Below the pieces are notes generated by a model. It had not been told where the DNA came from. It did no database searches and saw only the letters and a list, made by a program, of their open reading frames with translations. The position numbers were made by a program, and so were the translations under genes. From Alligator mississippiensis (lineage: Eukaryota; Chordata; Crocodylia; Alligatoridae): 64,000 nucleotides of DNA. The first letter of the stretch is position 1. The number at the start of each line of letters is the position of its first letter. This document shows, one piece after another, positions 1 to 10,850 of this stretch. The stretch is from the NCBI RefSeq assembly GCF_030867095.1, contig NC_081837.1, positions 19,912,501 through 19,976,500 of the forward strand, read 5' to 3'.

Positions 1-333
1 GGCAAAATCAGCTGCACAAAAAAGTGGGAAAAGAAAGATCTGGGCCACACATCTAGCATAGGAAATTGTCCTGGTGTTTAAGAGAGAATTGGCCATGAAC
101 TTGGGGACGTTGACAGAGATAGATCCAAGGTCAATGATGGACAAATTCACCAAGAAGTAGTACATAGGGCTGTGGAGGTGGTGATCCATAGCTACAACAG
201 TGATAATAAGGAGGTTCACCGCTAAGGCTGCCAAGTATGTCGCTAGAAAGATGACAAAGTGTAAGATCTGCAGCTCCCGAGTGTCTGAGAAGCCCAGGAG
301 GAGGAACTCGGTTACAGTGGTCCAGTTGGACAT
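1..333 (-). CDS. Partial olfactory receptor, OR14-like, cut by the window edge
   Basis: Reading leftward from an ATG at 333, 111 codons are open to the window edge. The protein begins MSNWTTVTEFLLLGF and carries the OR hallmarks of the N-terminal third: an N-glycosylation site (NWT) at residue 3, the TM1 segment, LHSPMYYFLVNLS at the start of TM2, and the conserved TM3 cysteine in ARCVAQ. The wording around PKFMANSLLNTRT resembles sauropsid family-14 ORs, which act as odorant GPCRs in olfactory neurons. The usual GN of TM1 reads VN here, a possible sign of decay. The rest of the gene (TM3 onward) lies outside the window, so its integrity is unknown. A close paralogue lies at 17.7-18.2 kb. Family assignment is from remembered motif patterns. 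Confidence 0.8.
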   Translation of the reverse strand, partial: MSNWTTVTEFLLLGFSDTRELQILHFVIFLATYLAALAVNLLIITVVAMDHHLHSPMYYFLVNLSIIDLGSISVNVPKFMANSLLNTRTISYARCVAQIFLFPLFCAADFA

Positions 334-1349
334 CTTCCTTCCCAGGGCACCATGCAAGCCCTGGGTATAATAAAACAAAGGCAGTGGTAAGGTGGAGAGT
401 AACAAACTCAGTGGCTTTGATATTCTCATCAATAATGCCTCTAAATTGCATGCTAAGAATGTAGATTTTCCCATTATTTTTTCCTCGTGGAAAATTGGAA
501 CATAATAAATTATTTGTCTCTGAAAAGACCTGACATAAAGTATTTTGATACTCCATTAAGACACTTAAAAATAAAAATCCCTGAGTTGTGGCTAGGTAGA
601 TATTTTCTTATCTGAAAGTGTATAGCTTTCAATTGATCTCACCTGGAAACTTTCTGCTAACAGAACCAAATGTAATTTGTGAGATCAAAGATGCTATATA
701 AAAAGATGAGCTCCCTGAAGGTCCCATTCCCCACCCTGCCTCCAAATATGCTGCAGAACTTTATCTGACTTAATAGTAAAAACACTGAACATTTCTTCGC
801 TCACTCTCATGCCTTAGATTTTACTACACATAATATTCAGTATAATTTTTGGAGCCAGCTTTCAACTTTTATATTCCTAGATCTCCTCTGCAACTTACTA
901 AGGCAAGATCTTTAATTGATTGAGCAAACTTACTAAAGTTGTCTTTGCGGATGTTTCCTCATCTTGTGTCTCATTCAAATTTCCCCTACCAAGATTCTTT
1001 GCTTATGTCCAGTTTGTGTGTCAGATCTCCTTTGCACCAACCACTAATCTAAATCCCTAAAAGCACAGATAACTCAGAGGTTTTCCTCTGCTCACTGGAC
1101 TGATAGAAGTAAATCCAACCACGTTTCTGAGTGTGCAGCTGAGCTCAACCATGCCTTGTATAAAAGGACTGAAGCAAGGAGGCAATTCTTCAGCTATTTT
1201 CTTCTAAAGCCTCATGGGACTCATTCCTTGGAGTCCTGCACAGCTCAGAAACAAAGACCCAAATGCAAACAGTCTTAGCCGTATTGATTTTAGCAGAATT
1301 GAATAGCTGTGCTCTAGTTTAATCTCCTGCAGAACATAAGTCATAGGCA
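1..1349. repeat. Segmental duplication, copy A (with 17885-19258)
   Basis: The OR14-like coding start and about 1 kb upstream of it are repeated at 17885-19258 in the same orientation. Matches continue through landmarks such as CTGCACAGCTCAGAA (about 1237) and AAACAGTCT (about 1268), with many substitutions and small indels. This is an old tandem duplication of an OR gene with its 5' flank. Outside the OR exon I see no other gene in it. Confidence 0.8.
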
Positions 1350-2810
1350 CAGACTTAGGTGCAGAAACCCGCGAGCCCTAGAGCCCAGTTGAACATCTAG
1401 GGCAATAATTGATTAAGAGAAACAGTCCTTTCAAGTGACTTTGAAGCCTCATCATGAGTCAGGCCTGGACTGTTGAGAAAAGTCCAGCCAAGCCTGAATC
1501 TGAATTGTGATATGGTAGTCACCAAGGAAGTCTCTATAGAGGACCAGAGTTTGACCTTCAATTTTGTTTGAGTTTCTACTTGTGTGTAAATGATCTGTGT
1601 CTAATATAAATTGAGAAGAATCCCCAAGTCAAAGGTGACAAGGACGTTGAAAGTGGATGTCGCAAGGTCCATAATTTGCAAAAAATCTCGGGTGTGTGTC
1701 AGGCCAGGGTGTAGGGGAAAGAGGAGCCCTGGGAAAGGACCAATCCCTAAAACAATCTAGAAAAGATCTATCATGGGCTGCATTTCTTCCTGTCCATAAT
1801 AATACCAATAAAGTTGTGGCAGGACAGAAACTAAAGGACAGAGGAGTGTTGACCCTAACTAGGGGATTGACTGGTGGTCCAGGCAACTCCCTGTCACAGA
1901 GCAGTAAAGCTTCTCATGTAGGCGCACCACAGAGGTCTTCAATCATGGGTTGTGTATGCCTAGCCATAAGATAGCACCTACTCTTGCCAGCAGTGCTTCC
2001 CTAGCTCCTTCCATCACCATTCAAACCAGCTCCCACACCTGCAACTTCAATGCATGTTTAGCCACTTGGCAATGATACCTTTACCCCATGCTCCTCAGCA
2101 ACATACAGTTGGGTAATCCCCACTATTGTCAACTCAGTTCTCAGCATGTAACCCCCTCTTTCCATCTACATTCAACCCAGTCCCACTTATTAGAAGACCA
2201 GCCAGACACATCATCCCTATGCCTGATACCTGCAGCACTCTAGTCACCAGCCTTGGGCTCAGGGCAGAAAAGAAAATGTTCCATGAAGACGTACCAGCCC
2301 TAAAAATGATAGAAAAATAGTGTCACAGGGATGAAGGTAGGAGGAAAAAGCTCAAGCAAACTACCCTTTCATTCACAGCCTTCAGGGGAAAAAAAAGTTA
2401 GAGCACTCAAGCAGATGTGGGCAAGAAAGCATGTTCTACGATGGAGTAAGGGAGCCCTGTGCCATACACAGGTTTAGATAAGACATTGCTGGATTCAAGA
2501 CCTATTTGCAGTAGTTAAGATCTGGGATCATTCTACTAAGTTTAATGTGATCAGGCTCCAACTGGATCCCCAAGCACTTCTGTTTGGAAAGGGCTGTTTC
2601 AGTAAAATCAGATAATTTGTTAAAACCTTATTAACGCCATCTTAAGTTCAAACACTTCACACATGCATGAAATAACATGAGAACTAGTCATGAGATCTGT
2701 CTGTCTGCCCAACCAAAGGAAAAAAAAATGAGGTTGTGTAATAAGACATCCAATAATACTACTGGCTCACTGTCTATTCTCTTGCAGTCCATTGTTTTAA
2801 TCCACTACAT
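1350..2810. other. Intergenic, nothing recognised
   Basis: AT-moderate sequence with only short chance reading frames on both strands. I see no repeat family, RNA gene or exon that I can support. Confidence 0.5.
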
Positions 2811-3790
2811 ATTTCATAGATTTCATAGACATTAGGGCTGGAAGGGACCTCGGAAGATCATCAAGTCCAGCCCCCTGCCCAAAGGGCAGGAAGTCAGCTG
2901 GGGTCACCGGATCCCAGCAAGATAAGCATCCATTTTTACTCCTGAAGGCATTTGAAGTAGGTGCTTGAACCACCTTCGATGGCAGGCTATTCCAGACCTT
3001 GGGGGCTCGGACAGTAAAGAAATTCTTCCTTATGTCCAGCCTGAATCGGTCTTGCAGGAGTTTATAACCAGTTGGCCTCATCATCCCTTGGGGCGCTCTG
3101 GTGAACAAACGTTCCCCCAGATCCTGGTGGTCACCCCTCATAAACTTATAGGTGGCCACCAGATCACCCCTGAGCCTGCGCTTTTCCAGGCTAAAGAGCC
3201 CCAGGGCTCTCAGCCTGTCATCGTAAGGTCTGTTTTCCTGACCTCTGATCATGTGCTTGACTCTCCTCTGGACTCTTTCAAGCTTCTCCACATCCTTTTT
3301 GAATTGTGGAGCCCAAACCTGGATGGATGCAGTACTCCAGCTGCGGCCTCACTAAGGCTGAGTGCAATGGGAGAATGACATTTTGGAGTTTGCTCGAGAA
3401 GCATCCATGGATGCAAGCCAGCATTTTGCTTGCTTTACTAGCTGCAGCATCACACTGCAGGCTCACGTTCATCTTGTGGTCAATCATGACCCCCAAGTCT
3501 CTTTCATCCGTAGTGCTAGCCAGCGTAGCACTGATGAGTCTATAAGGATGTGCAGGTTTTTCCTCCCAAGGTGGAGAACCTCGCATTTTTCGGTGTTAAA
3601 CACCATCAGGTCCTTGTCTGCCCATTTGCTGAGCCTGTCAAGGTCAGCCTGGATCGCCCTCCTGTCCTCAGGTGTGGATGCTTTACCCAAGAGTTTGGTG
3701 TTGTCGGTGAACTTGGCCAGTCTGCTTCTGACACCAATGTCCACATCATTAATGAAGATGTTGAACAATATGTTGGATGAGGTCCAACTC
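2811..3790 (-). mobile_element. CR1 LINE, 3' fragment
   Basis: The minus strand encodes the C-terminal half of CR1 ORF2 in three overlapping pieces in different frames: FNIFINDVDIGVRSRLAKFTD near the reverse-transcriptase motif C, ERDLGVMIDHKMN, then VWNSLPSKVVQAP. At least two frameshifts separate them. The 3' end carries the short CR1 terminal repeats (ATGAAATCT, ATGAAAT) at about 2811-2830. The element is truncated at its 5' end near 3790. It closely resembles the copy at 19839-21437 but is more decayed. Confidence 0.92.
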
Positions 3791-4670
3791 TTTAGTGCTC
3801 TGTTTCTTTAAACTCCATAAATATCCTATCCAGAAAATGACAACAAGCACAGAGAGGCAGCAGGACCTAGGGAGGACAGATTAAGATGGGTGGGACTCCT
3901 CAAATATACACACAGCTCTTCAGCTAGCTCTTTTGAGGTCAGCCATTAAATTTGGAATAATTTTATCAGGAATTTTGGACCTGTGTGTTAAAATTTCTGT
4001 CATCTTCTTTAGTTCAATGCCCTGTGCCTCTGATAGGGGCCAAAATCAGAAACTATACCTCTTGCAAACTTCACCAACTCATGTAGAGATGCCTTGAATG
4101 CAACTGTTGCAATGATGCCTGCCTGAGTCTGCTGAGAGCCTGAGAGAATTGCCCAGGGACAGGAAAAGTGCCCTTAGTATTTCCACGGGGTTTCATTTTC
4201 AGTCCTACTGATCAATGGTACCCTTCCAGACCCATACCACTTCAGGGGTGGGAAGGGAAGTCCAGTAGTCTGGCCTTCCTTCCCAAACCAGAGTTGCTCT
4301 GACTGGAGGAGTAATATCTGGGGGGACCCTGATCTCAAGGCATTTGTAATTCTGAGGAAGACAAAGGGTAACATAACCCTCTTGAGGCCTGCCAAGGAGG
4401 AAGCAGCTCTGAAAGTAATATCTAAAACACAACCACAGAGCAAGGAAGGTGGAGAAGAACTAAAAAGTAATGGAGCAGTATCCAGGCCTTAAATTGGGGT
4501 AGAGGAGAAGGGAAAGGGGTGATGTTTGGAAACAAGGGTGCAAGGAACTAAGAGGAAGGAAAGAGATTTGTGATTATATAATGGAAGTGAGAGTTTTAAA
4601 AATGGAGGGAAATTGTGGGCCGGGAGAATTAACCAGGTGTCTTGGAGTATCTGAAGCTAAAACCTTGCCA
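3791..4670. other. Intergenic, nothing recognised
   Basis: Purine-rich non-coding sequence. No repeat, exon or RNA gene that I can support. Confidence 0.45.
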
Positions 4671-4911
4671 GCACATCTACATGAGACGCTATGTCGTCAT
4701 AGCGATGAGCTACATCACCGTAGCTCATTGCTATGGGAACATAGATAGCATCAGTGGGTACGAACCGTGATGCCGACACTACTGCATGGTAGCATTGTAA
4801 AAGACCTGTGCAGAGTCGGGACTGTACACTAATGTTGGCTACTGCTTGCTTAAGCAAGCGCTAAATGACTGGGCAGTAACAACTGCATAGTCCAGCGCAC
4901 ATGTAGATGCA
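4671..4911. mobile_element. MITE-like element with terminal inverted repeats
   Basis: The left end has CATCTACATGAGACGC and the right end, read on the other strand, TGCATCTACATGTGCGC, giving imperfect inverted ends about 17 bp long around ~240 bp. The interior has smaller inverted pieces such as GAGCTAC/GTAGCTC. This fits a non-autonomous DNA transposon. No clear target-site duplication was seen, so the superfamily is not assigned. Confidence 0.5.
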
Positions 4912-7900
4912 TCCTGTATGGAGGAAATAGATATTGGGCCATGGGAAATGGAATCTCAATGGACAGGGGATGAGAAAACGTTGGGATGAAGGAGGATAGG
5001 ATTAGGGTCTATGAGTCATTCCTCGGCGGAGCAGTGAAGAAAGAGGAAGTTTGCTTGGGAGTTTGTGTCAGAAGAGAACCAGGGTGCCTGAGGCTGTGTA
5101 TGAGTGTGTGTGTACATCTGCATTTGCATGTGTGGGTGTTTGCACACACATGCAGGTGTCTCAGTTTTGGTTTGGTTTGGTCCCCTGGCCCCCTTCTTTT
5201 CCTTTCTTTGTTCAGTTTTCTAACGAACCTATCTGTTTTCACCACTGAATATGTATTAGATTCATTCTTTCTATGTTGCACCCGAGCTCTGGGAGGCTGC
5301 TTGCAGGCAGCTGCCTCTTGGTGTTCAGGCTGCTTGAGTCAGTGTGCTCTCAGAGGGAGAGGAGGATGGCTGGGAACCCACCCAACCCCCGAACATGCCA
5401 GAACAACAACCAGATCCCAAGATGCTGATAGGCTAGTCTACAACAATTAAAAAGTATTATTCCACAGAGGTAAATTGATAGCTGCTAATTTACAGTGGAC
5501 AGGAATCTAGCTGATAGATTTTTAAGGTCAGAAGTTTCAATCAACATATCCCATCCTGCAATAATATACCAGTCAGAAAAACTTACCCAGTGATTGATTC
5601 CTGAAATAAGCTCAACTGTATATTTATACAACATTTATTTGTGTATCTCAAGTGAAAACTTGGTACAATTATGATCCTGTTGCTACTGTACATGTGTAAC
5701 TACATTTCTGTGGTGCTTATTTGCATACCACCATTAGTGTGCAAGGTCAGATTACAGGGAACTTTTTCTCTTATCTGCATATCATCTAGTTGTATATATG
5801 GGCAAGGGATGAAAAACTCCTTTGTGCTTGTTTTGACTGTGATAACATGTTTTACCTGCTTTTAAGAGGCAAGAGAAGTCAGGTTTGTATGCACTGGTCC
5901 TGCCTTCTGAAATCGGAAAGTTCATCAGGGGACTGATGCTGTAGGAGAAAGTTGAGCAAATGTAGCCAATGGTTGGTGCTCACCATGACTTGTGTCGAAG
6001 TCTAAGGTGAAGAAACACCCAGCTCAGGATTCCCAAGAGCTGGCGGAGAAGAGGTGTCAGGTCGGTGACCTCTTCTTAGGGGGATGGTATCACATCTCAC
6101 CATCCAACCATAAAGGGATATGTGCTAGTGATACACAAGTTCCTTCAGTAGGTTCAGTCTGAGCCTGTTACTCACTTGGTCCTAAAAAGTGGAACTCCTT
6201 AGCATACCAGCAAGCAGAAATTTGTATCTACCAGATCCTGAAAGAGCTGAGATTGCATCTAAAAGAACAGCAGCAAGAAGCGGTGCGCCCCAGGAGCAGC
6301 GAGGCAAGGGAAACCTTGGGCTAAAGCTACACTAACTCTGCTGACTATCTGTGGGACTAGGCAAGAACTCTAAACCTATTGACTGAGCTGGAGCTGTTAA
6401 CAGTGGGTTGAGGTAGATACTGGTTATTATGGGGCTCTTAAACCTGTTTGTCATCCCATCTCCCTTTCCCAATTCTATAAACCCTGTTATAGTTGATATT
6501 GCTTGTAAGTGGGGAAGTTTGCTGACACTGGAACACCCATAGACCAGGAACCGCTGAGCATGCCTTCCACCCCTCCTGACCAAACTGTCCCTTCAAGGTG
6601 TGTACAAGAAATTCACGTCAAAGAGTTGGAGTTCAATTAGTTACTTTAAGCCATGTGAAATTCAACCAGCTGAAACTTGTACAATATTTTCAAAGGATTG
6701 TCTGCACGTTCTGCAGATCACCTGCAATATAAGAAGCACCATGTAGCAGACCTGTGGGTCCACCCCAGTTCCTGATGCCCCCTTGGGTCAAATCTGCCTG
6801 CCACACTCCGTGACCCCACCTCACCTCCAGTGTCTCTCCTGCCACACCTTTGTTATTACTAATATACTGGGGAGGTGGCCCCTAGAGGCAAGGAGTAACT
6901 TTTGGCGTTATCCCTGGGTTTCTCTACCCAAACTCATCCCCAGGGTCTTTGTGCTTCCCTAATGTGCTTCCCCTTTGGGGCAGTCCCCCACCGGCCTCAA
7001 AACACTTGGTTGGGTTTCAGCAGCCCCAGCCTTGCCCCCCTTTTTTCTGGGCAAGCTTTCAGCCCATTGGCTCCCAGGCTTCACCCCTTCACATCCCTGC
7101 CCAGAGAAGGTCTCATCTTGAGGAGCACCCCTGGCACATGGCCTCCAAACCTTCCCCACTACTCAAGTCTTCATGAGCATAAAATACCAACTCAACTAGT
7201 TCCAACCTGCCTGGGGTCCCTGTATCCTCTAGTCCTCCTACCTAGGACAGGCTTGTTTCCCCAGTCCCATCCCCCAAGTACCTCACCTACCTCCAGGGTC
7301 AAACTGTCCTCTCCATGTCCAGAGGCTGGGCTTATATGGTGGTTTCTATCATTTGGGCTGGACCAGTAGAGTGTAGTCTGAGTCAAAAAGCATCTCCCTG
7401 GGGAGAAGGAGAGGGCAGAAGCAGGGCACACTGGGATGCCAAAGCACATCCCAATGGGTCCAATTGATTGGGGTTATGGGGTTGACATCAGCCATTTTTG
7501 TAAGCATTTGAAGCCCAGTGACTGGTACTTTACATAGCATTTCAACTGGGGAAACTGCAATTCCACCAGTTCAAATGCAACACTTGTATATAGCCTTAGA
7601 CAGCAAGCAGAAAGAATATGCGGGGTCAGAAAGCAAGCAAGCTAGGGTGAGGGTGGATCAGTAAGAAAGACACCCTGGCAAAGAGGATGCGATGGGTGCT
7701 GTTTTTCCCAATGGTGTTGATGAACCATGTATCTCATAGCCATTGAATACAATGGAGAGACAATGGCAGGATTGCTTCTGCCTTTCTGGAGACATAAGGC
7801 CAGGGCCAGGACCAACACTGGAAAATTAAAAATAATAAAAACAATCCTGGATTGTTGTTCTTTCCTTTTTCCAGATTTGTTGTTGTTGTTGTTGCTGAAG

Positions 7901-8521
7901 GCAGGCTATGGACTGGCAACTTCCCAACAGATTCTTCTTTTTTGTAGGGAAAATATTATGAAAAATAATTGGGTTTTTTCCCACTGAATTAGGGTTTCCC
8001 AGATGCACAGACTAACAACTGAGGCACAAATGGGAAACAATGTGCACCCAAATTATGGGTATCTGAGTGTCTCCTTCTAGTGGGAAAAATGACTTCTCAA
8101 GGAAGGGTTACTATTGGTCAAAAAACTAAAATCAGATGATTTCTTTTCATTTTCAGAAATTGGGTGGGGGAAAAACCCTTACAAATTTTGCTCCAAATCC
8201 AAAAACATTAGCCCTAATATGGTTTAAAAGAGAACAGAGTTCAGTGAAAGCCAGAAAATGTCTTGGGTTTAGCTGCTGAAACCCTCCTGGCTGGAGCACT
8301 AACCCACACATGCACACACCTCCTACGTTAGGTAGGGATCCTAGGACTCCTGATGCACAATCCCCTGCTCTAACTATCTTCTCCTAGAGCTGGGAGTAGA
8401 CATCGAGAGGCCTGGCTACCAGCCCCAACCTGTTCTCACTCACTCAGCCTTATTCTTCTCCTAAACCTCCAGGAATCCTGGCTAAAATCCAGGGCACTAC
8501 TATTTAGGAGGCAAGACTCTT
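4912..8521. other. Intergenic; short (TTG)n at about 7877-7895
   Basis: No coding region with family signatures. TG-rich low-complexity stretches occur near 5095-5160, and a TTG trinucleotide run at about 7877-7895. A pyrimidine-rich, C-rich tract covers 6900-7350. I could not assign any of it to a known element. Confidence 0.4.
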
Positions 8522-9475
8522 CTAGCTCCTGCCTAAGGCTTTCTGGAGAGCCCTCTTCACCTCCTTGTTTCTCAGGCTATAGATAATAGGATTTAACATG
8601 GGGGTGATAATGCCATAGAGCACAGGCAGAGCCCGATCCTGCTCTTGGGAGTAGCTGGAATTGGGGCGGATGTAGGTGAAGATGATGGTGCCAAAATAAA
8701 GGTTGACTGCAGCCAGGTGGGAGGTGCAGGTGGAAAAGGCCTTGAGGCGTCCTTCCTTGGTGTGGATCCTGAGGATGGCCAGAACAATGTAGATGTAGGA
8801 CACAAGAGTCACCAGGAAGGAGCCCATGATGACAGCACCTCCCACAGCAAAAGTGACAATCTGATTGATCCGCGTGTCAGAGCAGGAGAGCTGGAAAAGT
8901 GGGGGGATGTCACAGAAAAAGTGGCGGATGACGTTGTCATGACAGAAGGACAAGCGGAACATCAGACCCAAGTGCACAGCCGAGTTGGCCAAGCCAACGG
9001 CCCAGGCAGCTGCAGCCAGACAAGAGCATGCCCTTTGGCTCATCAGAACACCATAGCGCAGCGGGTGGCAGATGGCAGCATAGCGGTCATACGCCATGAC
9101 CCCCAGCAGCAGGCACTCGATCCCCCCAAAGGAAATGAAGAAGTACATCTGAGTGAGGCAGCCAGGAAGCGAGATGGACTTGTCCTGTGACAGGTAGTTC
9201 ACCAGCATCTTGGGCACCGTGCAGGTGGTGTAGCCTATGTCCACCACTGACAGATTGCCCAGGAAGAAATACATGGGCGTGTGGAGCCTGGAGTCCATGC
9301 TGATCATCACTAAGATAAGTAGGTTTCCCACCAGGGCCGTCAGGTAGAAGACTGTGAAGAATCCAAAGAGGATGAACTGGTCTTCCAAGCGGCTAGAAAG
9401 GCCCAAGAGTATGAATTGTGTCACCATCACCATGGTGCCATTCTCCCTCCTGGCGCATCCCAGAGGGTCATTCAT
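8522..9475 (-). CDS. Olfactory receptor, class II, full length and apparently intact
   Basis: One uninterrupted frame of 317 residues, the usual OR length. It has seven predicted membrane segments and every OR signature: ENGT N-glycosylation site near residue 12, VGNLLI in TM1, LHTPMYFFLGNLS in TM2, TM3 cysteine in LPGCLTQ, MAYDRYAAICHPLRY after TM3, a cysteine-rich second extracellular loop (SFCHDN...HFFCDIP...LSCSDT), SYIYIVLAILRI in TM5, KAFSTCTSHL at TM6 and PMLNPIIYSLRN in TM7. It should be a G-olf-coupled odorant receptor of the olfactory cilia. The first ATG is preferred because it keeps the N-glycosylation site and is preceded directly by a splice-acceptor-like tract; a second ATG lies 14 codons in. 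The pattern is mixed among class II families, so no family number is given. Confidence 0.95.
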   Translation of the reverse strand: MNDPLGCARRENGTMVMVTQFILLGLSSRLEDQFILFGFFTVFYLTALVGNLLILVMISMDSRLHTPMYFFLGNLSVVDIGYTTCTVPKMLVNYLSQDKSISLPGCLTQMYFFISFGGIECLLLGVMAYDRYAAICHPLRYGVLMSQRACSCLAAAAWAVGLANSAVHLGLMFRLSFCHDNVIRHFFCDIPPLFQLSCSDTRINQIVTFAVGGAVIMGSFLVTLVSYIYIVLAILRIHTKEGRLKAFSTCTSHLAAVNLYFGTIIFTYIRPNSSYSQEQDRALPVLYGIITPMLNPIIYSLRNKEVKRALQKALGRS

Positions 9476-9495
9476 CTAGAAGGAGAGTAAAGATG
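9476..9495 (-). promoter_or_regulatory. Probable splice acceptor joined to the OR start codon
   Basis: On the minus strand the bases just before the ATG read CTTTACTCTCCTTCTAG, a pyrimidine tract ending in AG that abuts the start codon. OR genes typically have a non-coding 5' exon and an intron ending just before a single coding exon, so this is the likely 3' splice site. The upstream exon was not located. Confidence 0.55.
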
Positions 9496-9659
9496 ACTCA
9501 ATGCTTATAGCACTAAACCAAGACTGGGGTAAGGGAGGACCTAAACAGACTCACTATGCAGGATTAGACAAGTCACTTAATACACACCTACACCATCTCA
9601 GAACCAAACCTAGGAGAACCACTGTGAAGAATGATCCACCCACTGCCTCCCACTATAAA

Positions 9660-9830
9660 TGCCAGAAAAGAGACAAGGCAGACAAGGTTCCTTGGGTGAA
9701 TTTGATATCTTTTATTAGACCAACCCAAATAGTTGGAGAACAGTTATTAAGCAAACTTTCAGGTTCAAAAACCCTTCATCAGGCTAAGGAAGTGTCAGCA
9801 GTTGGTGTGTGCTCTTCTTGGATGAAATGA
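9660..9830 (-). mobile_element. Dispersed retroposon with hammerhead-like core, copy 1
   Basis: On the minus strand this copy has CTGATGA at 9782-9776, a 15-base hairpin with a GGGT stem strand facing ACCT, and GAAA at 9760-9757. It continues through a CCAAC/GTTGG hairpin and the block GGTCTAATAAAAGATATC to about 9685. The same order of blocks occurs in six other copies in the window. Confidence 0.7.
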
Positions 9831-9902
9831 AAAGTCAAGAAAAGAGACAATGCAGTTGCTTTAGAGAAGCACTGAGTGTGCACCAATAAGCACAGCCAAG
9901 AC

Positions 9903-10201
9903 ACCTTTGAAAGGATCTTAAGGCACCCCAGGTTGTTGCAGGGTATCACACAAGATTAGCACTTAGGTTTGCAAACATGATTCACAAGATAAACCCAGAG
10001 ATTACAAATACAAATCCATTGTTGTGCTCTGTCTGAGCTCTTTGCAACAGAAACTCCCCCCCCCCCCCCTCTTATTTTTCTGTAGGCAAAAAAAAATGTG
10101 AAAACTAAGATCTAGCACTTTCCCAGGGATGCTTCATATCTATGCAAGGGAGCTTGAGTCTAACCAGAGGTGCACTGAATGCAAAAAAGCTGAGAACCAC
10201 A
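9903..10201. mobile_element. hAT-like non-autonomous element, copy 1
   Basis: Shares a ~290-bp alignable body with 16637-16930, including GCAAACATGATTCACAAGAT and GTGAAAACTAAGA. The right end, CTGAGAACCAC, matches the inverse of the left end of the other copy (GTGATTCTCAG), the kind of end seen in hAT-Charlie elements. Its own left end is decayed. It contains a run of 14 C near 10051. Confidence 0.55.
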
Positions 10202-10734
10202 TTCACAAAGGTACCCAAATGGGACTTTCACATCTCTCACTGAAAGCAAGAGGACTCAGCAGATGACATGTTTTTGAAAAAACCTACTTGGGGCTTAAGA
10301 GCCTAGCGCAGGTCTGAGAAGGAACGTAGGCACCCAGGTCAAAACTCTGATCCTGACAAAACCCCACTTTGGACCCTAAAAGTGCCTTGTATGCCTGCGT
10401 CTTTTATTTCTGTCACCTATGCTTCACTATGATTCAGAAAATAAGGGCCAGATTCTATTCCACCTATTAACACGGCTACCAAGTACACCCCTGAAACATG
10501 GAAGATGCCGAATTTCAGCCAATTTTGGATTTTAAACTTCATTGCAGAACTACAAGGAAGTATTTTTACTTCCCTGCCTCCCATCTGACACCTCCAGGGA
10601 AGGACTTCTACCTGATCAACACGTCAAAGAGCTCACAAAGACACTCTCGTGGACCCAGAGGGACAGACTTCCATCTTCAGCTCCCTCTGTGCAAAAATGG
10701 TTGATTTCCTACCTATGGGGACTTTTTACCCTCC

Positions 10735-10850
10735 TGTACCATCTACACGTTTCCCAGAGCCTGATGAAGGGACTTTGATCCCGAAAGTTTGCAGAAAAAG
10801 ACAATTTTCTTGCCATTTTCCAGTTGGTCTAATAACCATTTTGGAACCAA
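10735..10850 (+). mobile_element. Dispersed retroposon with hammerhead-like core, copy 2
   Basis: CTGATGA at 10761-10767, hairpin stem GGGA (10769-10772) pairing with TCCC (10779-10782), then GAAA at 10783-10786. The stem differs from the GGGT/ACCC stem of copy 3 by a swapped base pair. Downstream the block AGTTGGTCTAATAAC marks the family; the rest of the 3' part has diverged. Confidence 0.65.

Noticed and set aside
1157-1165. TATAAAAGG as an OR promoter
   Set aside because: It lies on the opposite strand to the OR and is not kept in the duplicate copy (TAGAAAAGG).
8645-9190. 181-codon plus-strand frame
   Set aside because: It is the antisense shadow of the intact OR gene.
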